A DNA stretch of 64,000 nucleotides from Amylostereum areolatum. Lineage: Eukaryota > Basidiomycota > Agaricomycetes > Russulales > Stereaceae. Each line of letters starts with the position of its first letter. Position 1 is the first letter of the stretch. The notes beneath the pieces were generated by a model, which was given only the letters and a program-made list of their open reading frames with translations, was not told where the DNA came from and searched no databases. Of the stretch, positions 19,390-31,510 are shown piece by piece. Both the position numbers and the translations under genes were made by a program. The stretch lies in assembly GCA_012932865.1 (NCBI GenBank), contig SAXG01000003.1:682001-746000 (forward strand), written 5' to 3'.

Positions 19390-21934
19390 TCACGCGCGTC
19401 CTATCTCTCGCAATATCTCCATCCGCCGCGTCTCGCCGACTGTTCTGAACCCTGCACTCGCCATCTCGAATTGCCCGTGGCCACCAGACAGCGCGCGAAG
19501 GCGAGTGGAATAATCAAGCATGCGACTGAGCGGTGCCATTGCCTGGATCAAACGACCTTGCTTGAAACCAGATGAGCCTGACGCAGACGACATCGCCGAA
19601 GGGGACAGCCATTGAGGGGGTATATAGATACCGTCCTCAGGATAAGGGCCTTCGTCGCCCTCCGCCAACCCGCTCGAACCGGTCAAGTCCAGGACCTCAC
19701 CGCCGTGCTCGTTCAAGTCTTTTACCACCTTACCGACGGCCTCCTCCGCGACCGAAATATGAAGATGGATAAATGGCTCCATCAGGGGACCGGTGCCTTT
19801 ACTTTTGAGGAGATTGCGCAGAATGACGGCGCTCGCTCCAGACAACATCGACGGCGGAGCATCTTGAGGAAGACTAAATGAAGTGACTTCGACTCGCAGA
19901 CCGTACATGGGAAGAGAAGTATTGGGGGAATTGGAGAGCGTGTTCGCGATTCCCCGTGCAATATGGCCGATAGGATCCTGCGAGTCATGTATGCCATCCG
20001 GACTAGGTAGTGGACGCCCTTCGGGGCCTACGACAATGTTCCCTTCCCATAATGCATCACGAGCTTCGTGGCCTTCCAACGGTGTAACGGAGAACGTTAT
20101 TGAAGCTGTTACAGAACCCCCTCCGACCGTGGCTGTCCAACTATCGGATGTCGCCTGCTTGGATTCAAGGTGACCAAGACCCTCGCGGTAGCTGACGTGT
20201 CGACGGCCAAATTCGAATCGGGCCTTCCACTCGTCCCGCAGTCGTCCCTCCACTATTTCGAGATGAAGAGCCCCTAGTCCATGAACAAGGAGTTGACCTT
20301 CCTGGGTTTCGACTCGCACCGACGGGTCAGTACGAGCAAGGGCATTCAGCGCCTCTTGTACAGGCTCAAGGTCTGCGTGCGATTGGGGGATAACAGATGC
20401 AGACATGACGGCCGGTGGGGGTGTGATATTGACAAGGGAAGGGACGTTGTTAAATTTCCCCTTGGTGGCCAAGAGGGTATCGCCCGTTCGAGTGTGTTTG
20501 AGGCCGAGTATAACACCAACAGAACCAAAAGGCAGCTCTTCGACTTCTTCTGCCTCCGAGGCGTACAAAAGGACTAGTTTTGATACTCTCTCCTTGACAT
20601 TCCTAGTGAAGTTTTGCAAGACACTCTGACGCGTCAATGTGCCTAACCACGTGTTAGCGACAATCGTGTCGTGCGATGCTAACGCTCACCAGAGTAGACC
20701 CGCACAAATGTCATCCAGCCTTTTTTGTTGTCCCACGCAACTTTCCATGCCAAAACACGTGTAGGGGATGTGTTGAGCTGTTTTTCGTGCGGTACGTCCA
20801 AAGGGCTCGCGAGAAGTTCGCCTGCATAATCTAAAACGATCTCGGTGCCAATGTGCTGAATAGCAGAGCCGCAGAAGACAGGAAGTATTTCCGTGCGTAG
20901 AGTGGCCGCTCGGATATGTTGTAAAATCATGGAACTAGGGATGGAGAGGTTGGCAGACGGCGTCGAAGGCAAATCCAGGAGGTGCTCCATTAGGTCATCT
21001 GAAAACATTGCCAGGTTTTCTAAGAGTGTCGTCCGGGCCGAGAGTAGGTGAGGGACAATCGGATGGTTTGAAGGCAAGATACCCAACGCGTCTAGATCCG
21101 CAATATTGGTAGGTAGTGCGTGACGCGCTTGTGAACCTTCGGGAGTCCATCTCCAGACTTCCCATTTAACGAGATCAACCATGCCCTCGATACCTGGCTC
21201 CGCGCGGACATAATCTTCCGGATTGAACGACGCAATTGGAAGCGTTAGCGCCATAGGTTTTGGGTGGATGCGATGGGAGAGCAAAGATAGCATGGAAGAA
21301 TGGTAGGAGGAGCCCGCACGATCCATCTTGTTTATAAACAGCATGCGCGTGGGGACGCCGTATCTACGGACGATGTGATGAGGAGGAGGAAGGACCAGAA
21401 ACGTTGAGCTCACCTGCTCACCTGTTCAGCTGCTGCCACACGCCCTTGGTCTGTGCTTCTACGCCCTTCCACGGAATCTACCAAGATGATTGCACCGTCC
21501 ACGACGCGACTTGCGCTTTCTACCTCCATACCGAAGTCTGCATGTCCGGGAGTATCGATGAGGTTAATGTTCCAGCTCTTCCACTTTACAGGGATGCTTG
21601 CAGACTGTATGGTGATTCCGCGCTCGCGTTCGGCAGGAAGGAAATCGGTAGTCGTACTTCCTGTGTCGACGGATCCCGAGGCGGTCAGGTAGGACGATTT
21701 CAAAAGTATGGACTCGGTAAGAGTGGTCTTTCCAGAATCTTCGAACGGGATAGATCAACATGGACATCTTCTCGGAAAAGGAGAGCACGTACCGATGTGA
21801 GCCACGACAGCGAGGTTGCGCGTCTTTGCCGGGTCCTGACGGAGACTGGAAAGCCCTCTACGGTAGACACGCCTGTCGTGCAATGCAAGCTTCCGAACAA
21901 TATGGATTCGTCTTGACCATGGCATAGGGAGCAT
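19390..21934 (-). CDS. MEF2: Mitochondrial ribosome-releasing factor MEF2 (EF-G2), with one-base frame break
   Basis: Exons on the minus strand are 21934-21793, 21738-21422, 21363-20690 and 20642-19390, giving 794 aa. The GTPase works with RRF to split mitochondrial ribosomes after termination. A basic presequence (MLPMPWSRRIHIVRK) precedes the G domain. G1 is AHIDSGKTTLTE, rebuilt across an intron with an AAG acceptor. G2 is RGITI, G3 DTPGHADF, G4 INKMDRAG and G5 CGSAIQ. Domains II-V follow with GDTLL, LHLEIVEGRL and MYGLRVEV. In exon 2 the frame breaks at VDSVEG, where GGG at 21463-21465 has one base too many. Removing one gives VEAQTKGVWQQLNRYGVP, the family sequence. As written, the protein would truncate early. 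Confidence 0.9.
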
Positions 21935-22131
21935 GTACGTGTGCAAGACAGCCGCTACAGAGTCATCAAGCATCGCTCTGATTCGCCGGGCACCAGCAAC
22001 TCGATTATGCAACAAGCGCAAACAAAGGCGACCACCGCCATAGTGCCGGGGACAGACAAAGGCTTTTGTCTTGGATTCCACAATGTGTTACTGTTCTTGT
22101 TCTCTTCCTCCTCCGACTCATCATCCTCTAC

Positions 22132-23109
22132 ATGGACGTCTCAAACGGCACATCCAATACCGCACAACCCAGCCGTGCGCTGGAAACTGTCCCAATCGCT
22201 GCCGTCCCTAAACCACACGGCAAGATACCTAACACACCACTCGCATCCGCCACCGTCTCCTTCCTTTTGGGCGCCGTGTTTTCTCTCGGTGTATACACCC
22301 TCTTTACCGGAGGTCTTCCTAGACCCTCGTGGATGACATACCAACTCGGTGCCTATCTCGCTGCATGGTCAGCCTTCCACTGGGGCGAGTTCGCCGTCAC
22401 GGCAGGATGGAATAGAGAGAAGTGCAGCGTGGACTGTGAGATTAGGCTCCCTCAGTGTTCGTGTTCGTGTTCTAACGCTCCTCGGATAGCTTTTCTGCTC
22501 GATAATGGATCTATGTACCACATCGCCCACAGTCTCGCCGTCTCTGAATACCTTGTATCGCTTTATTTGAAACCGTCCTGGAAGGCTCATCCTTATATCT
22601 CTGCGATCGGTATGTTCCTCTATCTCTTCAGATGCACTTTCTTGATATTCCTTCATAGGTCTGGTTATGGTGTTGACAGGCCAGTGGCTACGATCGTTGG
22701 CCATGATCCATGCTGCCACGAACTTTTCGCACACGCTTGCCTACCGCAAACTTTCCAATCACGAATTAGTGACTGACGGAATCTATTCGTAAATATGCGT
22801 TTGTTACTGTCTTGTCTCAGGGCTGATTCATACATGGGACAGATGGTTTCGCCATCCTTCATATGCTGGTTTCTTCTACTGGGCATTAGGAACCCAGCTC
22901 CTGCTGCAAAACCCGTTGTCCTTTATCATATTCTTTGCTCTGTTGTGGAAGTTCTTTTCGCAGAGGATCAAAGGTGGGTACTGTCCCCCATTGTGTCAGG
23001 CTGTTGCTGACAATGTTTAGTGGAAGAAAAATCGTTGGTGAACTTTTTCGGACAGTCATATGTAGATTATCGCCGTCGGGTGGGAGTCATGATCCCTTTC
23101 ATCCAGTAG
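22132..23109 (+). CDS. STE14: Protein-S-isoprenylcysteine O-methyltransferase (ICMT)
   Basis: Exons are 22132-22435, 22490-22609, 22659-22788, 22843-22973 and 23021-23109, giving 257 aa. This ER enzyme methylates the prenylated C-terminal Cys of Ras proteins and mating pheromones. The product has multiple membrane segments (FLLGAVFSLGVYTLFTGGL, GLVMVLTGQWLRSLAM, LSFIIFFALLWKFF). The catalytic block reads LVTDGIYSWFRHPSYAGFFYW, with the conserved RHPSY, then EEKSLVNFFGQSYVDYRRRV and a terminal GVMIPFI. Length and motifs are normal. The start lies 197 bp from the divergent MEF2 start. Confidence 0.95.
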
Positions 23110-23294
23110 ACATCGGGTCAAATAAATGTACTCTTTACCAGTAAGGACTTCTCTTTTCAAGCCTCGGCATACACCACCGTACGATGAATTGTACATGAAT
23201 GCATGATGTCATAGAGGATATGCGAAGGACATGATACATGCGAAGTTTTAACTGAGACCAAGGCAACCGTACGCAATCCCAACAGAACAGAAAT

Positions 23295-24030
23295 CTACTC
23301 CTGTTGGATGGTTGTCTTGTCAGAGACGTAAATGCCGTCCAAGAATTTTCGGATATCCTTGTTCCTCACTCGGCAGATACCTTGGATCGATGCCGCTGGT
23401 AGGGTATGGGTGTAAGTCACTGGACCGAACAACATTTGGCTGGAACGGACCTGATTGCGAGACCATTTGGATATCGGAACCCTCCAGAATCAACTCATCC
23501 TTCTGCGTTTTGCTCTCGGATATTGTGACACCGTCGAGCATGTCGACATGACGGACGGTCTGATGGAAGTCAAATTAGTCGGAGTTGCAGGTATGCCCGT
23601 CGTGAAATCGTACCTTCTCGCCCAAGAAATTCCGGATCTCTACCGCGCGACCGCTATCCTGGATGATGCAGTTGATAGGGAAATGGGCATATACAGCACG
23701 CATTTTATAGAGGAAGCCCTGCGACGACAGTCGATTAAATATAGCTATGAGTAAACCCGACTAGAAACGGACCTTCGTCACGCCGGTGATCATGTTCTCG
23801 ATGAGGGACCTGATCGTGCGGAGGCAGGCGACGTGCTTGCGGCCGCCCTGCCAGACTGCAAGGGTGACCTTGTTCGCCTTGCCCTTCAAGAGACGGATGT
23901 CCATGTTAACATGGCGAACGTTCTTGGTGAGCGTCGCGCGAGGGCCCTTGACGGTGATGATACGGGACTTGACGCTGACTTCGACGCCCTCTGGAATTTC
24001 GAGCTCTTCGGTCTTCAGGACGTCACGCAT
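23295..24030 (-). CDS. RPL9: 60S ribosomal protein uL6 (L9)
   Basis: Exons on the minus strand are 24030-23773, 23718-23614, 23559-23451 and 23395-23295, giving 190 aa, the normal length. Family sequence is clear: start [89 protein letters not shown], and [16 protein letters not shown]. Two of the three introns use a GTCCGT donor. The start ATG follows a TAG acceptor-like trinucleotide, suggesting a 5'-UTR intron as in RPL6. Its product binds near the ribosomal GTPase centre. Confidence 0.95.
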
Positions 24031-24571
24031 CTAGGCAGAGAATGTCAGCATACGGGCACAGCGCCATCCAATCCATCCCAATGCCATCCATCCTCTGCCG
24101 ATGCCGTTTCTCCTCCGTTACGCTTTGAACGGCACAAATGGATCCCCTTCTGCGTTCCCTGGTAAAGTGACAGCACAGAATTGGCGTGCTCACCTTGATA
24201 GAATGGTCTTGAGGGGGCGATGGCTTGGATAGCAGCACGGTTAGGGCGGATATGGACTATTTTCCCGCGGCCGGCTCACGATTGGCTGGCGGGCCGAAGA
24301 GGGAGGCACGTGATACGTGGGAACGGGGCAAATGAACTGAAAGAACGCGGCTTGGGGCGGCCGGAACAGCATATCGCTCTTTCTCCGTGACCACCATCAT
24401 CCATCGTCCGTCGTCGTCGCGAGTCCCATCGTGCACATTGCCCGCCGCCTTTTTTTCGTCGGTGCACTTTGTTTGAACGAGACGTATTTTTGAGCCGCGG
24501 TCAACTCCCTCGGTGTGTTTGTAAGGTCAAGCGGAGATCCTATTGATTCTGTGCTGTTTGAGCCGCGCATC
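24031..24571. promoter_or_regulatory. Divergent promoter RPL9 / PCF11 with CACGTG at 24307-24312
   Basis: 541 bp. A GCACGTGATACGTGG stretch and a nearby ATTGGCTG (CCAAT-type, about 24280-24290) lie about 240-285 bp upstream of the RPL9 ATG. Pyrimidine-rich stretches near 24450 precede the PCF11 start. No ORF with similarity is seen. Confidence 0.45.
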
Positions 24572-27038
24572 ATGTCCCTGTATCCACAGCAGCAGGCCTT
24601 TGGCCAGTCCTTCTATCCTTCGCCCGCCTTCCCTCCCCAGCCGTCTTATGGCTTTGGTGCCACGACCTCCTTCTATCCTGTCGACCCTGACTCTTTCCGC
24701 CGAGATTATACAGCCCGCCTCGCGGAGCTGACCATCAATTCGAGGCCCATCATTCAAGGCTTATCCGTGTATGCGCAGGAATGTTCTCGTTGGGGAGACG
24801 TTGTTGTTCAGTGCATCGAAACGCACATAAGAAGGGTGAGTCCTTTGTTCTCTTCACTTTTTGTCTTCATGGCCTGGTCAATGCCGACCTTTCTCGTCGT
24901 CGTCGTCGGTGGCTGACAGTGGTTGGACAATACTGTGTATGCGTTTGAAACATGTACTAGTAATGTTACAAGTAGAGTAGCCTTTGAGACGAACGAAAGC
25001 AATCGGAAAGAGGCTACTATGGCCCACGCAGCCCATTCATGGCATGGCGCAGAACGATTCGTCCCAAGGTTGCTTTTTGTCATCCCTCCCTGTCTTCGCT
25101 GTTTTCGTCTTCCTTCGCGCTTCGGCTGACTAATCGACTCTCAGGTCCCGCCGTGGATGAAGCTGCCTGCCTTTTATCTCGTGGACGCCATATCCAAGAA
25201 TGTTTACGAGCCGTATGCTCGCCATTTCGCCACCGTCGTCGCCACGTTATTCCTTGATGCTTATGGTCAGGTTGACCAGGCAACTCGTAGCAAGATGGAG
25301 GAGATGCTTTTGACCTGGAGAACAGGTGCCCCCAACGGCCGTGAGCTTTTCGGTGTCGGTCCTCAAGTGGCTATCGAACGTGGGATTTGGGGATCCGGCG
25401 TTACGTCCGAGGTATGTGGTGTGAATATCTATCTGGCTTTCTTATGCTCATCTTCAATGTCTCGTCAGACATCCACGCAAACAGGATTCATATCCAAGTC
25501 TCAAGTTCTAAGCGAGTTGGAGTTTGCTCTCGGCCAGAAGGAGCGCAACCTTCAGGCGAATGCCTACGATACGACATCTCAGAGCCATGTCAGCATCTTA
25601 CAAAAGGTACGCTTCCGCCATAGCCTTCCTTCCTTCGTGTCATTGACGTTCATCAGCTCCGCGAGTATGTACAAGCGGGGGTTTCTCAGCAGGAACTCAG
25701 TCAGATATTGACACAACTTCGTACTCTTGTTCGGCCCCCACCATCGAATACTACTCCCGCCCAGCTTCCTCAGCAATCCAAGTACGCTACTCCTAGTACC
25801 TCTTTTACTCCCACTCCTGTGTATTCTGCGTCGGCCTCTACACCCCAACCAGTACCTCAGCTTCCCTACCCTCAACCACAAGTTCCTTCCTACCCTGCCA
25901 GTAACCGGCCACACATTCCGGCGCCGCAAATTACGGACGCGTCAGCATCTACCGCACCAACACTCTCTGTCCCGGATGTCTCGAGCCTCTTTCAAAGCCT
26001 AGTCAAGTCTGGGTTACTGTCCTCTCACCCCGCCCCCACCGCTTCCTCTACTAAAGTCGAAGAGCCGGAGCCGCCGAAACCAGTAGATCACGTAAAAGAG
26101 GAGGCTAGGAGCTATCGTGAGGCTGTAATGGGCGAGCCCGTGAAGTTCACCAGTGCAGATATAACTCGGTGCGTTTTTCTTTCTTTCTTGTGATTCGACA
26201 TTTATCTGATCTTATCGGATAGACACCGCCCTAACATTGTTTCTCTTATGTATGATCGCCTACCTTCACAGTGTGGACAATGCGGCGTCAGGTTCTCGGA
26301 AACGGCTCTTGGCAAGCAAAAAATGCAAGATCATCTTGATACTCATTTCCGACAGAACCGCAAGGCAAATCAGAGCGTCGGGCGCGGTCACAGTCGTAGT
26401 TGGTTTATATCGGTAGACGTGCGTCTCTTTCGATTTACTATATGAGCCCTTCACTGACGACCTCGTAGGATTGGATACATAATGCATCTGCGATTAGGAA
26501 GGGCGAGGGTCTCGCTGATTCGTCTCGTTCCGTGTATGGAAAAACTACTTCTGTCGCAGAGGAAGCAAAGCGTATCGCGGAATTGCGGTCCCAGTTCGTA
26601 GTCGTGCCTGCTGGTGACGAGGCGAAATCCATCGCGTGTCCCGTCTGTAAGGAGACCTTGAAAGCGGAGTTCAACGAGGATGATGAAGACTGGGTGTGGA
26701 AGAACGCGATGAAGGTCGATGATAGGGTGAGCGCTTATTCGTATACTTATGCCGGTTATGTGTTGATCTGTTCCTCTGCGCAGATATTTCATGCCACTTG
26801 CCATGCCGAGGCGCTCAGTTCCGCGAGTTCTCTGGCTAGCCGTTTGCGTCAAGATGCTGCCCAAGGTCGCAGCCGATCCAGGACACCGGAAAGCACGGCT
26901 CTCCGTACCACACCACCCAAGGTGGAATCTCCCACACAAGCATCTGGGTTAAAGCGTAAGGCCGAGGCGGATTCGTCAACAGGTGCCCACGTCGATTCTC
27001 CCCCGCTCAAACGGACCATGTTAGCAGCGTCGGCGTAG
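24572..27038 (+). CDS. PCF11: Pre-mRNA cleavage complex II protein PCF11
   Basis: Exons are 24572-24835, 25145-25411, 25469-25606, 25657-26168, 26223-26418, 26469-26726 and 26784-27038, giving 629 aa. Pcf11 is a CFIA subunit that binds the RNA polymerase II C-terminal domain and couples 3'-end cleavage to termination. The N-terminal CID spans roughly residues 20-150, with FRRDYTARLAELTINSRP, VPPWMKLPAFYLVDAISKN and KMEEMLLTWR. A Pro/Ser/Gln linker follows, then PNIVSLMYDRLPSQC with a CGQCG zinc-finger pair and the DHLDTHF ligands, then DWIHNA, and a second finger IACPVCKETL with FHATCH. Intron 1 is 309 nt; every other intron is 50-57 nt. Joins fall in conserved motifs, so identity is firm. 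Confidence 0.93.
24836..25144 (+). other. Unusually long first intron of PCF11 with an open 149-nt segment
   Basis: The intron separates HIRR from VPPWMKLP inside the CID. Within it, 24920-25068 is flanked by an acceptor-like GCTGACAG and a donor-like AAGGTTGCT and is open in the entering frame for its full length. Because 149 is not a multiple of three, including it would shift the downstream CID frame, as a poison exon would. Confidence 0.5.
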
Positions 27039-27432
27039 TTTTGAGGACTTCAGTCTTTATGAGTATACTATATAGATCGTGTTCGTGGACGAGTTACGAT
27101 GACTGTTAATTTCTCGGCGCATTTGTAACTGCAATATGTACACACATCATTAGCATTAGCATTATCCATTTTACTCTGCCTGACGGAATAGTGCCCGAGG
27201 AATCTGAGGATCTGAAGATGTGATATATGCAGTTGCAGCAGTTTGGAGCTCGAAAGGTGATCTGGACTCCGGAGAGAGCCATGTCGACATTTTAACATCT
27301 GCGCTTGACGCTTTCAACCTTTGTTCCACCCTCCCATTGTCTCCACGCTCTCCACCTCCCTCGCTCTTCCAGCTTCCTCCCTTAGCTTATCTCGTATCCT
27401 CTGGCGCGGAACTAGGTCAGCCCTCTCTTGTC
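27039..27432. other. Intergenic, PCF11 3' end and SWT1 promoter
   Basis: 394 bp. It contains a pyrimidine-rich run (about 27330-27380) before the next start. No separate gene is recognised. Confidence 0.4.
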
Positions 27433-29035
27433 ATGGCCTTCTCTGACGGATCTACAGTTGGTCATGCTTCCGACACCTTTTTACGTGCGTAGCGACTGTA
27501 GTGGCGTTTTTGGACAGTTTCCGAAGAAGCCACCGTTCTACAGATCATTCTTTTCAATACGAGAATGATATACTCTGCGATGTCTCGCTTCGGCAGGTGG
27601 TCGAAGTTGCCAACGAGGACGTGGAGATGCAGGTAAAGGTCCCCTTCGGTCGGCCTGCCAGTCCACCGACACTGACGCCAGCGTCTTTCGTAGGATCCCC
27701 CGTCCCAAATCCTAATGTATCTCATAGTGGATACAAACATCATGCTACACTATCTCGACGTATTGCAACAATTCGTGGTGGGCGTGGAACGGCTGGCCCT
27801 TCCAGTAAGGATCATCGTTCCGGGCATTGTTATCAGTGAACTCGACAAGTGCGCATGATCGCCCCCCAGGCTGGCGCGATTCCACTGATGCTATGTATGG
27901 CGTGTTTGCAGGCAGAAGAGTAGGCCCAGTCTAGGGTGGCTCGCACGGCAAGCTTCAGATTGGCTCTTGAGGGAGGTTAGAAAACGTGCGACGGTGAAGG
28001 CACAGGCACACGAGGAAACGTGCAAGCGCGCTGGAAGGTGGAACGTGAGGGAGCCTGGGGAGGTGAGCGGTCATTGATTCATCGCTTATCGTGCTCCCAC
28101 CGCTCCCCGTCGCTGACGTCTTCTATCGTCAGACGATAGAGGATCCCTCGGAAACGAACGACAACCTCATTCTGGATTGTTGCAAGTATTTTGCCACACA
28201 GAGACTACCCGGAAAGATAACTCTGGGTGCGCTCTGCAGCGGGGATAAGCAACTGTGCATTAAATGCGAAAGCATAGGTTGTATAGTCTCTTGTTTGCTA
28301 TCGAAACATAGACTCATGCGAAATGAACGTCCAGAACTGCGCACAGTAAGCCCTCCACCCTCGTCTCAACCTTGGAGCAGCCGTGATCTGGCTGCAAAGC
28401 TATTCTATGACCTGGGAGTGGATGCTACCGCGTTCGACAGCTACCCATCGAGACCGCTAAGGGACTCTGCCAAAGCGGGACTGTCGTTATCGAAAGCTCG
28501 CGGACCCCGTGCTCCGCGGGTGCCTACGACACCAGATGCGATGGATGTGGACGACTTTGGGGATGGGGTGTCATACGCTTACCGGCCAAGCCACCCACTC
28601 GACGTCTTGCACCTGGAAATCATCGACCATTTCACGCCGCCTCTGAGGGGATTGGTGGACCTAGTGGGTGGATCGGACGTTCCCCGGGGAAAGGGTGGGA
28701 ATGGCATCTCACAGTCTCAATACGCACCGGACTGGAGTCGTGTCCCGCTGGATGACTGGACGGCGAAGGATTGCCTTGAATATCTGGACGCGAAGCACAA
28801 AGGGTTAGGACTGGGAGCGGCGAAGCTTCCGCAGTTCATGACGAGGCCGTACACGAAAAAGGCGGCGTGCCGTATCGGACAAGAATGGACGCGCCAGGAA
28901 TGGGTCTCTGCGCTCGAGGCACTGCAGAGGGTGGGGGAAAGGTGGCAAGCGGAGAACATACTCGAGTCAATGAGGAGTCTGGGTGTGCATGCGATGGTCA
29001 CGTTCGGGCTGCAGATGCGGCCAACGGGGACATGA
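27433..29035 (+). CDS. SWT1-like PIN-domain RNA endonuclease
   Basis: Exons are 27433-27484, 27544-27632, 27694-27848, 27912-28062 and 28133-29035, giving 449 aa. Swt1 is a nuclear endoribonuclease that acts in mRNP quality control near the pore. The PIN domain shows its acidic residues in LIVDTNIMLHYL, ISELDKQK and the conserved SETNDNLILDCC, with KITLGALCSGDKQL after it. A C-terminal helical domain carries SSRDLAAKLFYDLG, HPLDVLHLEIIDHF, and WTRQEWVSALEALQRVGERW. The first two exons (HHSFQYENDILCDVS) were joined by phase only and are less certain. Another nuclear PIN protein remains possible, but architecture and size match SWT1. Confidence 0.8.
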
Positions 29036-29349
29036 GCACACGTGTGTGCGATACTTGGGATGTGAAGTGAGCTATGTTTGTACTGCCATATATTTATAGG
29101 TGCCACCGATAGGTCAAGAGCTGAGATCTGAGAGGAAAAGGCTGACGATTGTGCGACTCGGGCAGAGGCCGGGGATCCGGAGGCTGGACGGCGCTTCGCC
29201 GCATAATAATTAGTTGGATAAAATACATAATAAAAACAAATGAATTTTAAATTGCACCGAGGTTGGGGCGGCCGCTCGCGTTCGTTACGGTTATATCTTC
29301 CGCACCGCCAGTTCAGTCTCCTTCCGCTCCTTCTTCTCCTCCCTCCGTC
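29036..29349. other. Intergenic, no gene seen
   Basis: 314 bp between same-strand genes. It has an AT-rich patch near 29200-29250 and a pyrimidine-rich tract just before the next start, typical of a fungal promoter. Nothing else is recognised. Confidence 0.4.
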
Positions 29350-30967
29350 ATGTCCCTCCTTCCTTTCCGTAGGAGGACAGTGCACATCTTCCTATTTATT
29401 CTCGGCCTTTTCCTTCTCGGCACCGTCATCGTCCTCTCCACCGTCTCCTACTACCTCTCCATCCCCGACTCTGCATACATCCTACAAGATCAACTCGACT
29501 CAACTTTCGACCTCTCCTCATGGAACGCAACAGAACACAAGGTTGTCCATAGGAAGGAGGAGCGCATTCCCCGCATTCTCCACCAAACTTGGAAGTCGGA
29601 GACTCTTCCTCAGCGTTGGAAGGAGGTCGCCCAAGGCTGTCGCGAGTTGATGCCCGACTAGTATGTGTTACTGCACCCGGCTCCACCTATTTTCGGAATC
29701 TCACCTTCTGCTCAGCGAATACATGCTTTGGACCGACGCGAGCTCGCGCGACTTCATCGCCAAGGAGTACCCTTGGTTTTTGGACACATTCGACTCGTAC
29801 CCTTATCCTATCCAACGTGCCGACGCCATCCGCTACTTCATCCTCCACCATTACGGCGGCGTATACCTCGACCTCGACATCGGCTGTCTCCGCCGCGTTG
29901 ACCCCCTTCTTGTGTACCCCGTCATCCTTCCTCGCACCATTCCCGTTGGCGTTTCCAACGACCTCATGTTTGCCGAGAAGGGCCATCCCTTCATGGCTCA
30001 GACCATCCACAACCTCGTCACCTTCAACCACGATTGGATCCTCAACTATCCAACCGTCATGTTTTCCACCGGCCCCATGTTTCTTTCTGCCCAATTTGGC
30101 CTTTACAGCGCATCGCACCCCGGTACCCCCGACGACCCTGCCGGTGAAGTTCGCATCCTTCCCAAGTCCCTCTATGGGAAAAACGCAAAACCATCCGAGG
30201 CCCCGAACCCGTTCTTCGAGCACTTCTACGGCAGCAGTTGGCATTCGGACGACGCGGCTTTCATCGCGTTTCTCGGTCATTGGGGCAAGGCCTTGATGTG
30301 GCTTGGCCTGGCGCTGCTGGTCGTCAGCATGATCAAGCTGGGTTACACCAGTGGGAAACAGAGGCGGTACATCGGCAACTACGATGTGATGCTCCCTCGA
30401 TGGGTCGAACGGAACAACCGATGGCACTTGGACTTAGGATGGATGTCCCTCCCCGGTCGCCTTACTCCTTCGTCCAGTCCCATTTTTCCCGAGCGCGTCC
30501 CGAGTAGCTACCTCAATCGGAGTGGAAGCTCGAGTAGCGACGAGGACGAACTGTCCATGCTTCCACTTTCTCTCCGCGTCGGCTCCCCTTCCGCCTCCGA
30601 GACGTCTTTTTCCGAGGAAGACCTCACGCCTCCACACACAGCCATCGGCACCGCGCGTCGCGTGAGGGATAGCATCATGTCCTGGTTTACGCCTGCGGCA
30701 ACTCCCGAGCATCGGCGACGGTCCTCCCGCGGCGTCGTCCTCTTCGTACCAGCCATCGCCCAGGGCGCAAGTACGCCATCGGACGTAGATCGTCCATCAA
30801 CCCTCGCGCGGACGTCGTCGTACCCTCCAGAGAAGGGCGGCCAAACCTCTTCGCATGGTCGGAGAGCTTCGCAGTGGAGGAATGTGTCCTACACGGATGG
30901 CGCGTTAACGCCAGATATCCGGGGGTCGAGAAGGGCGCAAGGGTCGCCCACCCCCATCTTGCAGTAA
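29350..30967 (+). CDS. SUR1/CSH1-like mannosyltransferase of sphingolipid synthesis (GT32)
   Basis: Exons are 29350-29660 and 29716-30967, giving 520 aa. Enzymes of this Golgi family mannosylate inositol phosphorylceramide to MIPC. An N-terminal membrane anchor lies at about residues 11-36. The catalytic part has RIPRILHQTWKSETLPQRW, YEYMLWTDASSRDFI, RADAIRYFILHHYGGVYLDL with the DxD in YLDLDIG, and the tail motifs ILPKSLYGKN and FFEHFYGSSWHSDDAAF. A second membrane segment (LMWLGLALLVVSMIKLG) follows, as in SUR1. The last 170 residues are Ser/Pro/Arg-rich and probably cytosolic. An OCH1-like alpha-1,6-mannosyltransferase is the alternative, but two membrane segments favour SUR1. Confidence 0.87.
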
Positions 30968-31510
30968 TGGTGACCGGGGTATCCAGCCGCGTGTCATGTT
31001 ACTCCATACTTCAAGCTTCACGGGCATGCATTCCGATATATCCAGAGTGCGCTCGTCGTCCTTGAAGATGATAACACATACGGGCCAGGTGGCATCGAGA
31101 GACTTTTGTATACCCACGACGTTCTTCTTCAATAGGCCCATCCGACGCTTAACCACGTAAACGGGACGTTAAACTTTTCCAGATACTTTACATATGTTCG
31201 ATATCTATACTACCATAATGCCCGTGACGAATCATCGTGGACAAGACGTCGACGAACGTTGGCTCCGAATACATACATCGTTCTCGGCAAACACAATGAG
31301 AAGTTAAATAAATAATAGAACATTCTTTCACTGGCACGAACAAGACTTGTATTGCATCCTAATGCCTGAGTAGTGATGATAGGTGGAGGGAACATATCCG
31401 CAGGACCGGTGAAGATTAGAGATATTGTTTAAGTGCATGAGCTGCGGGATGGGCGCCACAAGCAATACTTTGTGTCCAAGCAAAAGGTTAAACTCCAGGG
31501 AGCTAAATAT
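30968..31510. other. Intergenic between convergent genes
   Basis: 543 bp between the GT32 and MFS gene ends. AT-rich patches near 31180-31330 probably hold 3' UTRs and polyadenylation sites. No ORF with similarity is seen. Confidence 0.45.
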
